Shown here: positions 23,605 to 31,319 of the stretch, piece by piece
How the letters are laid out: each line of letters starts with the position of its first letter
How positions within the stretch are numbered: position 1 is the first letter of the stretch
Source: Flavobacterium aquidurense
Lineage (GTDB): Bacteria > Bacteroidota > Bacteroidia > Flavobacteriales > Flavobacteriaceae
NCBI GenBank assembly: GCA_900107365.1
Contig: FNPS01000003.1
Span: 124,001 to 188,000 of the forward strand
Direction: 5' to 3'
Length of the DNA: 64,000 nt
Translations under genes and position numbers: made by a program
Notes under the pieces: model-generated
The model's input: only the letters and a program-made list of their open reading frames with translations
Databases searched by the model: none
What the model was told of the DNA's origin: nothing

Positions 23605-24756
23605 TTACTGACCACTGATCACTCTAATAGTATTCTTAACTTCCTCTGCAATTCGTCTGGCTTCAGCCATATTCTCATTTACAATTGTTACGTGCCCCAT
23701 TTTTCTAAACGGTCTTGTTTGTTTTTTACCGTAAATATGTGGCGTAACGCCGTTCCATCCTAAAATGGTTTCGATATTTTCATAAACTACATCTCCTGAA
23801 AAACCTTCGGCACCAACCAAATTTACCATAATACCGGCAACTTTGCTGTCTGTGTTTCCTAACGGAAGATCCAGAATCGCGCGTAAATGATTTTCGAATT
23901 GTGAAGTGTAACTTGCTTCAATAGAATAATGTCCTGAATTGTGTGGGCGAGGAGCGACTTCATTTACTAAAATTTCATCATCGTTAGTTTGAAACATTTC
24001 AACTGCTAAAAGTCCAACGTGATTGAATTTCTCAGAAACATTCAAAGCAATTGCTCTGGCTTTTTCAGCTACCTTTTCGTCGATTCTTGCCGGACAAATT
24101 ACATATTCTACCTGGTTGGCTTCTGGATGGAATTCCATTTCAACCACCGGATAGGTTTTAATTTCTCCTGATGGATTTCTGCAAACAATAACAGCCAATT
24201 CATTTTTGAACGGAATCATTGTTTCTGCAATACATTCCACATTGGGTAAACTGTCTAAATCAGAAACCTGACGAATTACTTTTACACCATTTCCGTCGTA
24301 ACCAAATTCGGTGCATTTCCACACGAAAGGCAATTGTAAATCATTGATTTTAGATTTTAGATTGTCTAAATTTTCAAATCTTTCAAAAGGTGCAGTTGGA
24401 ATATTGTTATCCGAGTAAAATTGTTTTTGGATTCCTTTATTCTGAATTCCTTTTAAGGTTTTTGGAGACGGATATACTTTTAGGCCTTCGTTTTCTAATT
24501 GCGTTAAAGCTTCAAGATTAACCAATTCGATTTCGAAAGTTAAAACATCAACCTGTTTTCCAAAATTATAAACCGTTTCATAATCCATCAAATCGCCCTG
24601 AAAGAATTTATTACAGGCAATTTTGCTCGGAGCTTCGTCACTCGGATCTAAAACATAAGTTTGTATGTCAAATTTTCGCGTGTCAAACAAAAGCATTTTG
24701 CCTAATTGTCCACCGCCTAATATTCCTAATTTAAAATCAGAAGAAAAATAATTCAT
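23605..24756 (-). CDS. purK: 5-(carboxyamino)imidazole ribonucleotide synthase
   Basis: PurK, an ATP-grasp enzyme of 383 residues that carboxylates AIR with bicarbonate and ATP to give N5-CAIR for PurE. It shows GILGGGQLGKMLL at the N-terminal Rossmann start, KCTEFGYDGNGVKVI in the ATP-grasp loop, and NEVAPRPHNSGHYSIEA carrying the metal and substrate contacts. It lies 41 bases after the PIN-domain gene on the same strand. A palindrome (24765-24783) is in that gap. Confidence 0.96.
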   Translation of the reverse strand: MNYFSSDFKLGILGGGQLGKMLLFDTRKFDIQTYVLDPSDEAPSKIACNKFFQGDLMDYETVYNFGKQVDVLTFEIELVNLEALTQLENEGLKVYPSPKTLKGIQNKGIQKQFYSDNNIPTAPFERFENLDNLKSKINDLQLPFVWKCTEFGYDGNGVKVIRQVSDLDSLPNVECIAETMIPFKNELAVIVCRNPSGEIKTYPVVEMEFHPEANQVEYVICPARIDEKVAEKARAIALNVSEKFNHVGLLAVEMFQTNDDEILVNEVAPRPHNSGHYSIEASYTSQFENHLRAILDLPLGNTDSKVAGIMVNLVGAEGFSGDVVYENIETILGWNGVTPHIYGKKQTRPFRKMGHVTIVNENMAEARRIAEEVKNTIRVISGQ

Positions 24757-24764
24757 TGTTTATT

Positions 24765-24783
24765 AATTTGAATTGTTCAAATT
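24765..24783. repeat. AATTTGAA-TTG-TTCAAATT palindrome between the PIN toxin and purK genes
   Basis: An 8-bp perfect stem with a 3-base loop lies 9 bases upstream of the purK ATG. It could be a weak hairpin in the transcript or a regulator site for purK-purE. No T tract follows. Confidence 0.6.
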
Positions 24784-24797
24784 CACTTAGTTATTGT

Positions 24798-25214
24798 TTA
24801 TTTTATTTTGGATAAAAATTCGTCTGGAGTAAAAACCTTAATTTCTGAATTTTTATAATCTTTTAAATCTCTTGTGATAATACAATCCATGTTGTGAATT
24901 GATTGTGCCGAAATAATCTGAATAGCGTCTTCAAAATCTTTATGATTTGACTTTAAACTTTTCCGAATAATATTAGCGTCAACAGGAATTATCTGAATGT
25001 TTTCTAAAACTTGTTCTAAAGCCATTCTTATTTTTTCTTCGTCTATATATTTTTTAAGTAAATAATGTAGCGTTGTAATCGTATTTGAAGAAGTATAAAG
25101 CTGAATTTGTTTTTGATTTCCTAATATGTAAATTTTTAAAGACATTTTTACAAATGGCTCTCTATTTGAAAAAATATCCATTAGAATATTGGTGTCAATA
25201 AATACATTTTTCAT
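24798..25214 (-). CDS. PIN-domain toxin (VapC-like ribonuclease)
   Basis: A 138-residue PIN-domain protein. The acidic metal site is visible at Asp7 (VFIDTNILMD), Asp96 (HKDFEDAIQ) and Asp116 (IITRDLKDY). The second classical acidic residue after the first strand is replaced by a TSSNTITTLHY segment, as I recall for many Bacteroidota PIN proteins. PIN toxins cleave RNA. Its start overlaps the stop of the preceding small gene by four bases (ATGA), the usual arrangement of a toxin-antitoxin pair. Activity is inferred from family. Confidence 0.85.
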   Translation of the reverse strand: MKNVFIDTNILMDIFSNREPFVKMSLKIYILGNQKQIQLYTSSNTITTLHYLLKKYIDEEKIRMALEQVLENIQIIPVDANIIRKSLKSNHKDFEDAIQIISAQSIHNMDCIITRDLKDYKNSEIKVFTPDEFLSKIK

Positions 25215-25459
25215 AGTTTATATTTGTCATCGTAATATTCTTGTAATGCTTTTTTTTCGTCAAAATCTGGTGGTAACTGTACAATCCCAATTAATTTTTT
25301 AATTTCCGGATCAATTTCTTCTTCATTATTCGAATTCTTAGTTAAGTTTTCAAAATAACTTTCTACCAGTTCAGATAAACTTCTGCCTGTTTTTTTTGCA
25401 TACGATTTTGCTCTTTCGATGACTTCTTTTTCTAACGATAAAGTGAGTTTGGTATTCAT
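25211..25459 (-). CDS. Ribbon-helix-helix-type antitoxin
   Basis: An 82-residue protein. MNTKLTLSLEKEVIERAKSYAKKTGRSLSELVESYFENL is a strand followed by two helices with the T-K-L-T-L-S-L pattern of ribbon-helix-helix DNA-binding proteins. The C-terminal acidic tail (IDPEIKKLIGIVQLPPDFDEKKALQEYYDDKY) is likely to wrap the PIN toxin. I start at the ATG at 25459, because upstream residues do not resemble the family and would cover the promoter. Two TACGTAAA direct repeats lie 1 and 22 bases upstream, probably its operator. Confidence 0.85.
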   Translation of the reverse strand: MNTKLTLSLEKEVIERAKSYAKKTGRSLSELVESYFENLTKNSNNEEEIDPEIKKLIGIVQLPPDFDEKKALQEYYDDKYKL

Positions 25460-25460
25460 A

Positions 25461-25489
25461 TACGTAAAGTTTTTACAAATGTACGTAAA
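25461..25489 (-). promoter_or_regulatory. Toxin-antitoxin promoter with direct-repeat operator
   Basis: TACGTAAA occurs at 25461-25468 and 25482-25489, exactly 21 bases apart (two helical turns), flanking a minus-strand -7 element TACATTTG (25483-25476). A ribbon-helix-helix antitoxin bound to both copies would cover the promoter. No TTTG at ideal -33 spacing is seen. Confidence 0.65.
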
Positions 25490-25525
25490 ATAATTATTTT
25501 GATCGAATTGCAAATTTAATTTTTC

Positions 25526-25582
25526 CGCCACGAATTCACGAATTTCTAATTTATAACTTCAAAAATTAGTGAATTCGTGGCG
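25526..25582. repeat. CACGAATT-word inverted repeat (copy 2)
   Basis: Arms at 25526-25545 and 25563-25582 (start CGCCACGAATTCAC) match at 19 of 20 positions. The hairpin lies between the helical-protein stop (25623) and the antitoxin promoter, so it probably ends the upstream leftward transcript. On the minus strand few T residues follow. Confidence 0.88.
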
Positions 25583-25622
25583 AAAAAAAATCTTTTAAAT
25601 CGATTTAATCTGTGGCAAAAAA

Positions 25623-26174
25623 CTATTTTATTTTCTTCAAAACTTCCCGTGCAACCGCTTTATAAGCGGCAGAATGATCGCCATAATCTTTGTCCAGAAT
25701 AATTTTTAGCTCTGGATGAATCCAGTCGTAATAATTTCCCAAAACATATAAAGTTCTTATCGAATACGCTTTTGTAGCCACTTTTACATCATTAATAAGC
25801 CAGTCAAAAGAAGCTTCAATGCAATCCTGAATATTAGTTTCAGAAAGAACAATGCCGTTCTCCTCTTTTTTATAATGCGATTTTACTAAAAGCTGCGTCA
25901 CTTTTGCAATTGGACGAATAGCACTTTCATCTTTTAAATTCTTCAAATTAGAGAAGAAAAAATCAAGATGAGGCTGAAGCCAAATCAATTCTTCATAAGA
26001 GACAAATTCTAAAATCCAACAAGCTTTGTGGTTGTTTTTGTCAGATGGAGAAAAACAAATCGAAACTAATTCATCAAAGAAACGGGGATTTTCTAAAATT
26101 TCCTGCGCCACTTTCAGACGGTTTTCCCGGTAAGCACTAACGTAATCCAATTTCTTTTGTAGTTCAGATGGCAT
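25623..26174 (-). CDS. Helical protein with HEAT-like character, unknown function
   Basis: A 183-residue protein composed of amphipathic helices with spacing reminiscent of HEAT/ARM repeats: NPRFFDELVSICFSPSDKNNHKACWILEFVSYEELIWLQPHLDFFFSNL and IRPIAKVTQLLVKSHY. It has no signal peptide and no catalytic motif. It starts 23 bases after the TonB-receptor stop, so the two genes are probably cotranscribed although the product seems cytoplasmic. I know no experimental function for such proteins. Confidence 0.7.
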   Translation of the reverse strand: MPSELQKKLDYVSAYRENRLKVAQEILENPRFFDELVSICFSPSDKNNHKACWILEFVSYEELIWLQPHLDFFFSNLKNLKDESAIRPIAKVTQLLVKSHYKKEENGIVLSETNIQDCIEASFDWLINDVKVATKAYSIRTLYVLGNYYDWIHPELKIILDKDYGDHSAAYKAVAREVLKKIK

Positions 26175-26197
26175 CTTTAATCGATTTAATTCTGTAA

Positions 26198-28294
26198 CTA
26201 AAATAAGTAATTTAAAGAGATGTTTCCGTAGTAATTTACAGGAAGCCCTGGGTAATAAAATCTTGGAGAAGAAGTCCCGACAGGAAGTGCATTTGGCAAA
26301 ATTAAAGATGCATATTTTTCGTTGGTCACATTATTGATTCCAAAAGCTAAATTGGTGTTTAGATTATGAAGAATTTCAAAACGATAACCTGTTTTTAAAT
26401 TGATGATATTATAGGAATCCGAGAAAGCCGAATTCGCATCGTTCATCGGAATTTCATCTACAAATTGATAATCAGCATTCACATAAATTCCAAAACGGGT
26501 ATTTAAAATTAATCCGGCATTTATTTTATTGGCAGGAACTCCGGTTAATTTATTTCCCGAATAATCATTTCCATTATCAACGAATTCTTTAAACTCATAT
26601 TTTCCGATAGATGTTCCAACATAAGAATTCAGATTAAAAAACCGATTAATTTGCCAATTATGTTTCAGCGTAATTTCAATTCCTTCATGCAATGTTTTTC
26701 CGGCATTTACACCTTCGTATTGATCATCGCCAATTCTTTTGGCAACCAATAAATCTTTAATTTCCATTCGGTAAACCGCAATTTCGGAATAAAGATTTTT
26801 GTTGAAGAAATAGAATTTCCCCCCCAATTCAAAATTATAACCGTTTTCAGGTTTAATATCCGGATTGATAGTTCCGTTGCTGGTTAAAGTTTCTTCTGTT
26901 GCCGGTAATGAAAATCCGCGACTCGCTGAAAAATAAATCGTTTGTTGTTGATTTGGTTTGAACAATAAAGAAAGTTGTGGCGAAAAAATCCCGTCATAAC
27001 TGTATTTTTCAGTTGCCGTTTTTTGCGGAAGAAAGTTAGTCAGTTCAAAATGCGTTTCATTATAATTTAAACCCAATTGAAGCTCGAGTTTTTCCGAAAG
27101 CAACGATCTGATTTGCGAAAAAATATTGTAAAAATGTCTTTTCTGATCGCTTTCTGTCAATTGATTTCCTTGCAAACTGCCTTGTCCGTTGTTTTGTTTG
27201 TACAAATTTTCAAATGTATTTCCGTTGTAATTATCGGTAAAATATTCCATTCCGAAAATGAATTGATTTTTCAGTTTTCCAATTTCGAAATTCCCTGAAA
27301 ATTGCGTTCTTGCTCCGGTTGCAAAAGTATATTGACGCAAAATATCGAAAGGTCGAGGTTCGTTGCTGTCCTTGTAATTAATGAAAACCGAAGTTGAATT
27401 ATTGAGATTATCAGTAATCTTAAAATCATAAGCCAATCCCGCCAAAGTCGATTTGTATTCTTTAAATCCTTTTGAAGCTACCCAGGTTGGTGCACCCAAT
27501 TGTGGATTTGTATCGTAAACTTCTTTACTGATCGAACTCGGAATAAAAGCTTTTAAATAAGTGTAATTGGTAAAGTAAGTCAGTTTGCTGTTTTGTTTTC
27601 TGAATAATTCTCCGGCAAGCGTAATTCCTTCTCGTTTATAAGAACTGTTTTCACGCCAGCCATCTGATTTTAGATTGTGATAACTTAAATTCAGGCTGGA
27701 ACTTTTCTCCTCTAAACTATAATTCAAAGTATTCTTCAATAATCCAAAAGAACCAAAAGTGGAACTTATTCCGGCAGTCTGTCCTTTTGTTTTAGAAAGT
27801 TGAGGCGAGATCAAAATCGCTCCGCCCAAACCGGCACCATAAATACTTGAAAGCGGTCCTTTAATTATTTCAATTTGGTTGAGGTTTTCCAGATCAATAT
27901 CGTCAATAACAGTCTCACTATTTCCGGAAGTCAGCGGAATACTGCCATAAAAAGCCCTTATTTTATTTGTTCCATAGGGTGTTCTTGCACCAATTCCCCG
28001 AATCGAAATTCTAGTAGTCGTAAAGTTAGACGACTGCATAAAAACGCCCGGAATTGTATTTACAACAGTCGTGATATCAGTAGCATTGTTTTGCGTCAGC
28101 TCTTTTTTGGATAAAATGCCAATCGAAGCCGGTGCATTCTGCAAACTATCATTAATGTGAAAAGAACTGATAATAACTTCTTTGAGTTTTTCTGTTTTCA
28201 CAGTATCAATAGATTTGCTTTTTTCTTCCTGTGCAAAAGTGTTTTGAAAAACAATTGTGAGAAGAAGGAGAAAACAATATTTTTTTAAAAGCAT
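26198..28294 (-). CDS. TonB-dependent outer-membrane receptor
   Basis: A 698-residue receptor. A signal peptide ends near QNTFAQ. The plug domain follows (SLQNAPASIGILSKKELTQNNATDITTVVNTIPGVFMQ; IDDIDLENLNQIEIIKGPLSSIYGAGLGGAILI), then a 22-strand-type barrel ending in NYYGNISLNYLF. GYNFELGGKFYFFNKNLYSEIAVYRMEIKDLLV is the usual extracellular-loop signature of siderophore or vitamin receptors. It lacks the N-terminal carboxypeptidase-like domain of SusC proteins, so it is more likely a metal-chelate or cofactor receptor. The substrate is unknown. A nested palindrome lies directly upstream. Confidence 0.92.
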   Translation of the reverse strand: MLLKKYCFLLLLTIVFQNTFAQEEKSKSIDTVKTEKLKEVIISSFHINDSLQNAPASIGILSKKELTQNNATDITTVVNTIPGVFMQSSNFTTTRISIRGIGARTPYGTNKIRAFYGSIPLTSGNSETVIDDIDLENLNQIEIIKGPLSSIYGAGLGGAILISPQLSKTKGQTAGISSTFGSFGLLKNTLNYSLEEKSSSLNLSYHNLKSDGWRENSSYKREGITLAGELFRKQNSKLTYFTNYTYLKAFIPSSISKEVYDTNPQLGAPTWVASKGFKEYKSTLAGLAYDFKITDNLNNSTSVFINYKDSNEPRPFDILRQYTFATGARTQFSGNFEIGKLKNQFIFGMEYFTDNYNGNTFENLYKQNNGQGSLQGNQLTESDQKRHFYNIFSQIRSLLSEKLELQLGLNYNETHFELTNFLPQKTATEKYSYDGIFSPQLSLLFKPNQQQTIYFSASRGFSLPATEETLTSNGTINPDIKPENGYNFELGGKFYFFNKNLYSEIAVYRMEIKDLLVAKRIGDDQYEGVNAGKTLHEGIEITLKHNWQINRFFNLNSYVGTSIGKYEFKEFVDNGNDYSGNKLTGVPANKINAGLILNTRFGIYVNADYQFVDEIPMNDANSAFSDSYNIINLKTGYRFEILHNLNTNLAFGINNVTNEKYASLILPNALPVGTSSPRFYYPGLPVNYYGNISLNYLF

Positions 28295-28320
28295 AAAAAT
28301 AGTTTAGTTTTTGAGCTTAA

Positions 28321-28462
28321 AATTTAAACACATAGAAACATAGTTTTGGTTTGCGTATAAAGGCGTTTCACTTGTTTTAAAACACATAGCTATGTGTCTT
28401 TTTGCAAGTGAAACGCCTTTTTTTAAGTTCCCATGAATACTATGTTTCTATGTGTTTAAATT
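28321..28462. repeat. Triply nested palindrome upstream of the TonB receptor gene
   Basis: Outer arms 28321-28344 and 28439-28462 are perfect inverted repeats of 24 bp built from ACACATAG / AACATAG words. Middle arms 28359-28374 and 28405-28420 are perfect over 16 bp (AAAGGCGTTTCACTTG), followed by a T run on the plus strand. The centre, 28382-28397, is the perfect 16-bp palindrome ACACATAGCTATGTGT. All three are nested around nearly the same axis. Confidence 0.97.
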
Positions 28463-28484
28463 ATTGCCAAAGAGTTGGAATTTG

Positions 28485-28512
28485 GACTCGAGCGATAGCG
28501 AACTGGCGAAGC
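28485..28512. repeat. CTCGAGCGATAGCGAACTGGCGAAGC module inside TTGGAATTT words
   Basis: This block reads GACTCGAGCGATAGCG then AACTGGCGAAGC. Its reverse complement shares GCTTCGCC-GTTCG and TCGAGTC with the block at 9898-9928. It interrupts a TTGGAATTT / AATTGGAATTT array immediately 3' of the sugar dehydrogenase gene. Confidence 0.65.
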
Positions 28513-28529
28513 AATTTAAAAATTGGAAT

Positions 28530-29804
28530 TTATTTATTAGCCGTAACTTTCCAAATCGTATTTCCACTATCGTCATTTACCAAAAGCGATCCGTCATTCA
28601 TAACCGTAACAGCAACCGGGCGCCCGTAAACTTCAGCTTTGTCATTGTCAGATATAAAACCTGTCAAAAAATCCTCTGGTTTTCCGGAAGGTTTTCCATC
28701 TTTAAAAGGAACAAATAAAACTTTATAACCCGAGATTTTAGAACGATTCCAGGAACCGTGTTGCCCTACGAATGCTCCGTTTTTATATTTAGCCGGAAAT
28801 TTATCTTTAGTATAAAAAGCCAATCCCAACGAAGCCGTGTGAGCACCAACCGGAACATCAGGAATGATTGCTTTTTCGACTAAATCTTTTCTTTCACCTT
28901 TCATTCTTGGGTCAGGAATATTGCCGAAATAAGAATACGGCCATCCATAAAAACCATCCTTTTTTACACTCGTAATATAATCCGGAACTAAATCATCTCC
29001 CAATTCATCACGCTCATTTACGGCGGTCCAAAGTTCTTTATTTACCGGATTCCAATCCATTCCAACAGGATTTCTAAGTCCTGACGCATAGACTTTTTCG
29101 CCAGTTCCATCAGGATTAATCTCAAGAATATCGGCACGGCGAACTTCTTTGTCAATTCCGTGTTCTGCAACATTACTTCCAGAGCCTACAGAAACATAAA
29201 TTTTTGATCCGTCAGTGTTTGAAATTATATTTCTTGTCCAGTGATTGTTGTAACCTCCGGCTGGAAGTTCAAGGATTTTTACGCCTTTCGTTTCTAATTT
29301 CAGGGGATTGTTTTTATACGGATATTTATATAAACCATCGGTATTGGCTATGTAGAAAAAGTCTTTTAGAACCAACATTCCAAAAGGTTTGTTTAGGTCT
29401 TTTATAAAAACTTCACGTGTTTCAAATTTTCCATCTTTGTCTTTGTCTCGAAGTACGGTAATTTGGTTTTTACTCGTTCTTGTTCCACTTTCGACAACAA
29501 AAATATCATTGTTTGGTGCGATATAGGTCCAACGCGGGTTTTCAAATCCATCAGCAAATTTTGTAACTGTGAAACCTTCCGGCGCTGTTGGCGTTTTTCC
29601 TTCCGGCCACCCTATTACTTTACTGTTTTTTGATGTAGATTCGGTTGCAAAAGGCGGAGGCAATGTCAGGTCTCCAATGGCAGTTTTTACAACAGTTGGT
29701 GGTTGTTTTGCCAGGGCTTCTTTTTCTTCTTTTTTTACTTGTCCTTGACAGGCCGTCATTACGGTTAATAACGACAGAGAAAATAATTGTATCGTAGTTT
29801 TCAT
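28530..29804 (-). CDS. PQQ-dependent sugar dehydrogenase-like lipoprotein (sorbosone/glucose dehydrogenase family)
   Basis: A 424-residue lipoprotein (VMTAC, Cys19) with the six-bladed propeller of soluble glucose/sorbosone dehydrogenases: ENPRWTYIAPNNDIFVVESG, NNHWTRNIISNTDGSKIYVSVGSGSN, GLRNPVGMDWNPVNKELWTAVNERDELGDD and GAFVGQHGSWNRS. Family members oxidise aldoses or sorbosone at the periplasm or cell surface using PQQ. No PQQ synthesis genes are in the window, so the cofactor may come from outside. It is encoded upstream of the TonB receptor on the same strand with a 235-base repeat-filled gap. Confidence 0.88.
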   Translation of the reverse strand: MKTTIQLFSLSLLTVMTACQGQVKKEEKEALAKQPPTVVKTAIGDLTLPPPFATESTSKNSKVIGWPEGKTPTAPEGFTVTKFADGFENPRWTYIAPNNDIFVVESGTRTSKNQITVLRDKDKDGKFETREVFIKDLNKPFGMLVLKDFFYIANTDGLYKYPYKNNPLKLETKGVKILELPAGGYNNHWTRNIISNTDGSKIYVSVGSGSNVAEHGIDKEVRRADILEINPDGTGEKVYASGLRNPVGMDWNPVNKELWTAVNERDELGDDLVPDYITSVKKDGFYGWPYSYFGNIPDPRMKGERKDLVEKAIIPDVPVGAHTASLGLAFYTKDKFPAKYKNGAFVGQHGSWNRSKISGYKVLFVPFKDGKPSGKPEDFLTGFISDNDKAEVYGRPVAVTVMNDGSLLVNDDSGNTIWKVTANK

Positions 29805-29957
29805 TATGTTTTTGAGTTAAAATTTTAATAGACAACAATTTAATAAAATTAAAAATGACCTTAACAAAAGATTTGTAAATATTAAGTGATATTTAACATT
29901 CTTAAAAAAGTCATCGTATCCATATAATTTGATACGAACAATTTGGTTGTAATTCTG

Positions 29958-29965
29958 TATCTTTG
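29958..29965 (+). promoter_or_regulatory. -7 element for hpt
   Basis: TATCTTTG, a perfect TAnnTTTG match, 24 bases before the hpt ATG. TTTG occurrences upstream are at 12- and 26-base spacing, so no ideal -33 box is assigned. Confidence 0.6.
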
Positions 29966-29989
29966 CGCATTATTTTAAAATCAAAAATA

Positions 29990-30520
29990 ATGATACAACT
30001 TCACGATAAACAATTTGTTCCGTTTATTTCGGCTAAGGAAATTGATTTTGCTTTAACCAAAATAGTTGCACAGGTGGAAGATGACTTTGGAGACGATACT
30101 CCAATTTTTATTGGCGTTTTGAATGGTGCATTTATGGTTGTAAGCGATTTTTTGAAAAAATACAAAAGACCTTGCGAAGTTTCATTCATCAAAATGGCCT
30201 CTTACGAAGGTACTGAAACGACTAATGTTGTTAAGGAATTAATCGGAATCAATCAGGATCTTTCAGGCAGAACTGTTGTAATAATTGAAGATATTATTGA
30301 CACCGGAAATACAATCGAAGAATTAAAACATTTGTTTAAGCAACAAAACGTAAAGCATTTTAAAATTGCGACCTTGTTTTTTAAACCTGAAGCATACAAA
30401 AAAGATATTAAAATTGATTACATCGGAATCAGAATTCCGGATAAATTCATCGTGGGTTACGGTCTGGATTACGATGGTCTAGGAAGAAATTTAACAGAAG
30501 TCTATAAGTTAGCAGAATAA
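29990..30520 (+). CDS. hpt: Hypoxanthine phosphoribosyltransferase
   Basis: A 176-residue type I phosphoribosyltransferase that salvages hypoxanthine and guanine with PRPP. The PRPP loop is VVIIEDIIDTGNTIEEL, GVLNGAFMVVSDFL is the pyrophosphate loop, and the C-terminal FIVGYGLDYDGLGRNL closes the base pocket. I start at the ATG at 29990 rather than an upstream TTG, because the -7 element would overlap the longer version. It heads a plus-strand series hpt-adk-CorC-obgE with 95-150 base word-repeat gaps. Confidence 0.95.
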   Translation: MIQLHDKQFVPFISAKEIDFALTKIVAQVEDDFGDDTPIFIGVLNGAFMVVSDFLKKYKRPCEVSFIKMASYEGTETTNVVKELIGINQDLSGRTVVIIEDIIDTGNTIEELKHLFKQQNVKHFKIATLFFKPEAYKKDIKIDYIGIRIPDKFIVGYGLDYDGLGRNLTEVYKLAE

Positions 30521-30527
30521 ATTTAAG

Positions 30528-30651
30528 CATTTAAAGATTAAAAAATTTAAAAATAACATAACTACATTAACAACACGATTAGAGAAATTTAAATTATTTA
30601 AGATTATAAAAATCTTTCAATTTTAGATCTTTCAATCATTAAATTACTTTT
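30528..30651. repeat. AT-rich word repeats between hpt and adk
   Basis: AAAGATTAAAAAATTTAAAAA (about 30534) and TCTTTCAATTTTAGATCTTTCAATC (about 30612-30636) are related words in tandem and opposite sense. They can form a loose AT-only hairpin. No gene or promoter is evident in the gap. Confidence 0.55.
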
Positions 30652-31224
30652 ATGATTAACATTGTTTTATTTGGAAAGCCAGGAGCAGGAAAAGGAACTC
30701 AGGCAGAATTTTTAAAAGAGAAATACAAATTAACACATCTTTCTACAGGAGATATTTTTCGTTTTAATTTAAAAAATGATACAGATTTAGGTAAAAGAGC
30801 AAGAGTTTTTATGGACAATGGAGAATTGGTTCCTTGCGAAGTTACAACTGCAATGTTAATTGATGAAGTGAACAAACATTTGGATTCAAACGGATTTTTG
30901 TTCGACGGTTATCCAAGAACTTTAGATCAGGCTGAGGCTTTAGATAAATTTTTACCAACAATTGGGTCAAGCGTTACAGCAACTATTGCACTAGAAGCTG
31001 ATGATGAGATTTTGGTAGCACGTTTGCTTGAAAGAGGAAAAACAAGCGGAAGAGTGGATGATCAGGACGAAGAAAAAATTCGTGTAAGATATCAGGAATA
31101 CAACGAAAAAACAGCTCCATTAATTGGATATTATAAAGCACAAAATAAGTTTCATGCCGTAGATGGTATCGGAACTGTTGAACAAATTACAGAGCGATTA
31201 ACGTCAGTTATAGATAATTTGTAA
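30652..31224 (+). CDS. adk: Adenylate kinase, short type
   Basis: A 190-residue adenylate kinase catalysing ATP + AMP = 2 ADP. The P-loop is GKPGAGKGT (7-15), and STGDIFRFNL, DGYPRTLDQAEAL and RLLERGKTSGRVDDQDEEKIRVR are the NMP-binding and LID regions. The LID is the short type without the four-cysteine zinc insertion. It is part of the plus-strand hpt-adk-CorC-obgE series, consistent with nucleotide housekeeping. Confidence 0.97.
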   Translation: MINIVLFGKPGAGKGTQAEFLKEKYKLTHLSTGDIFRFNLKNDTDLGKRARVFMDNGELVPCEVTTAMLIDEVNKHLDSNGFLFDGYPRTLDQAEALDKFLPTIGSSVTATIALEADDEILVARLLERGKTSGRVDDQDEEKIRVRYQEYNEKTAPLIGYYKAQNKFHAVDGIGTVEQITERLTSVIDNL

Positions 31225-31240
31225 AAACTCGTTTGAAGTT

Positions 31241-31296
31241 AAAAGTTAAATGTTAGAAGGAAATTTGAAATAAGTTCTGAAAAACATTTAACTTTT
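31241..31296. repeat. AAGTTAA-word hairpin between adk and the CorC-like gene
   Basis: AAAAGTTAAATGTT (31241-31254) pairs perfectly with AACATTTAACTTTT (31283-31296). Extra heptamer-like words (AAGTT before, GACTTTTAACTTTAAACTT after) show the same tandem logic. The hairpin lies 17 bases after the adk stop. Confidence 0.8.
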
Positions 31297-31319
31297 GACT
31301 TTTAACTTTAAACTTAAAA

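Noticed and set aside
24340..24375. GATTTTAGATTTTAGA word inside purK
   Set aside because: It looks like the intergenic word family but encodes LDNLKSKINDLQ in a normally sized PurK, so I take it as coincidence or convergent coding sequence.
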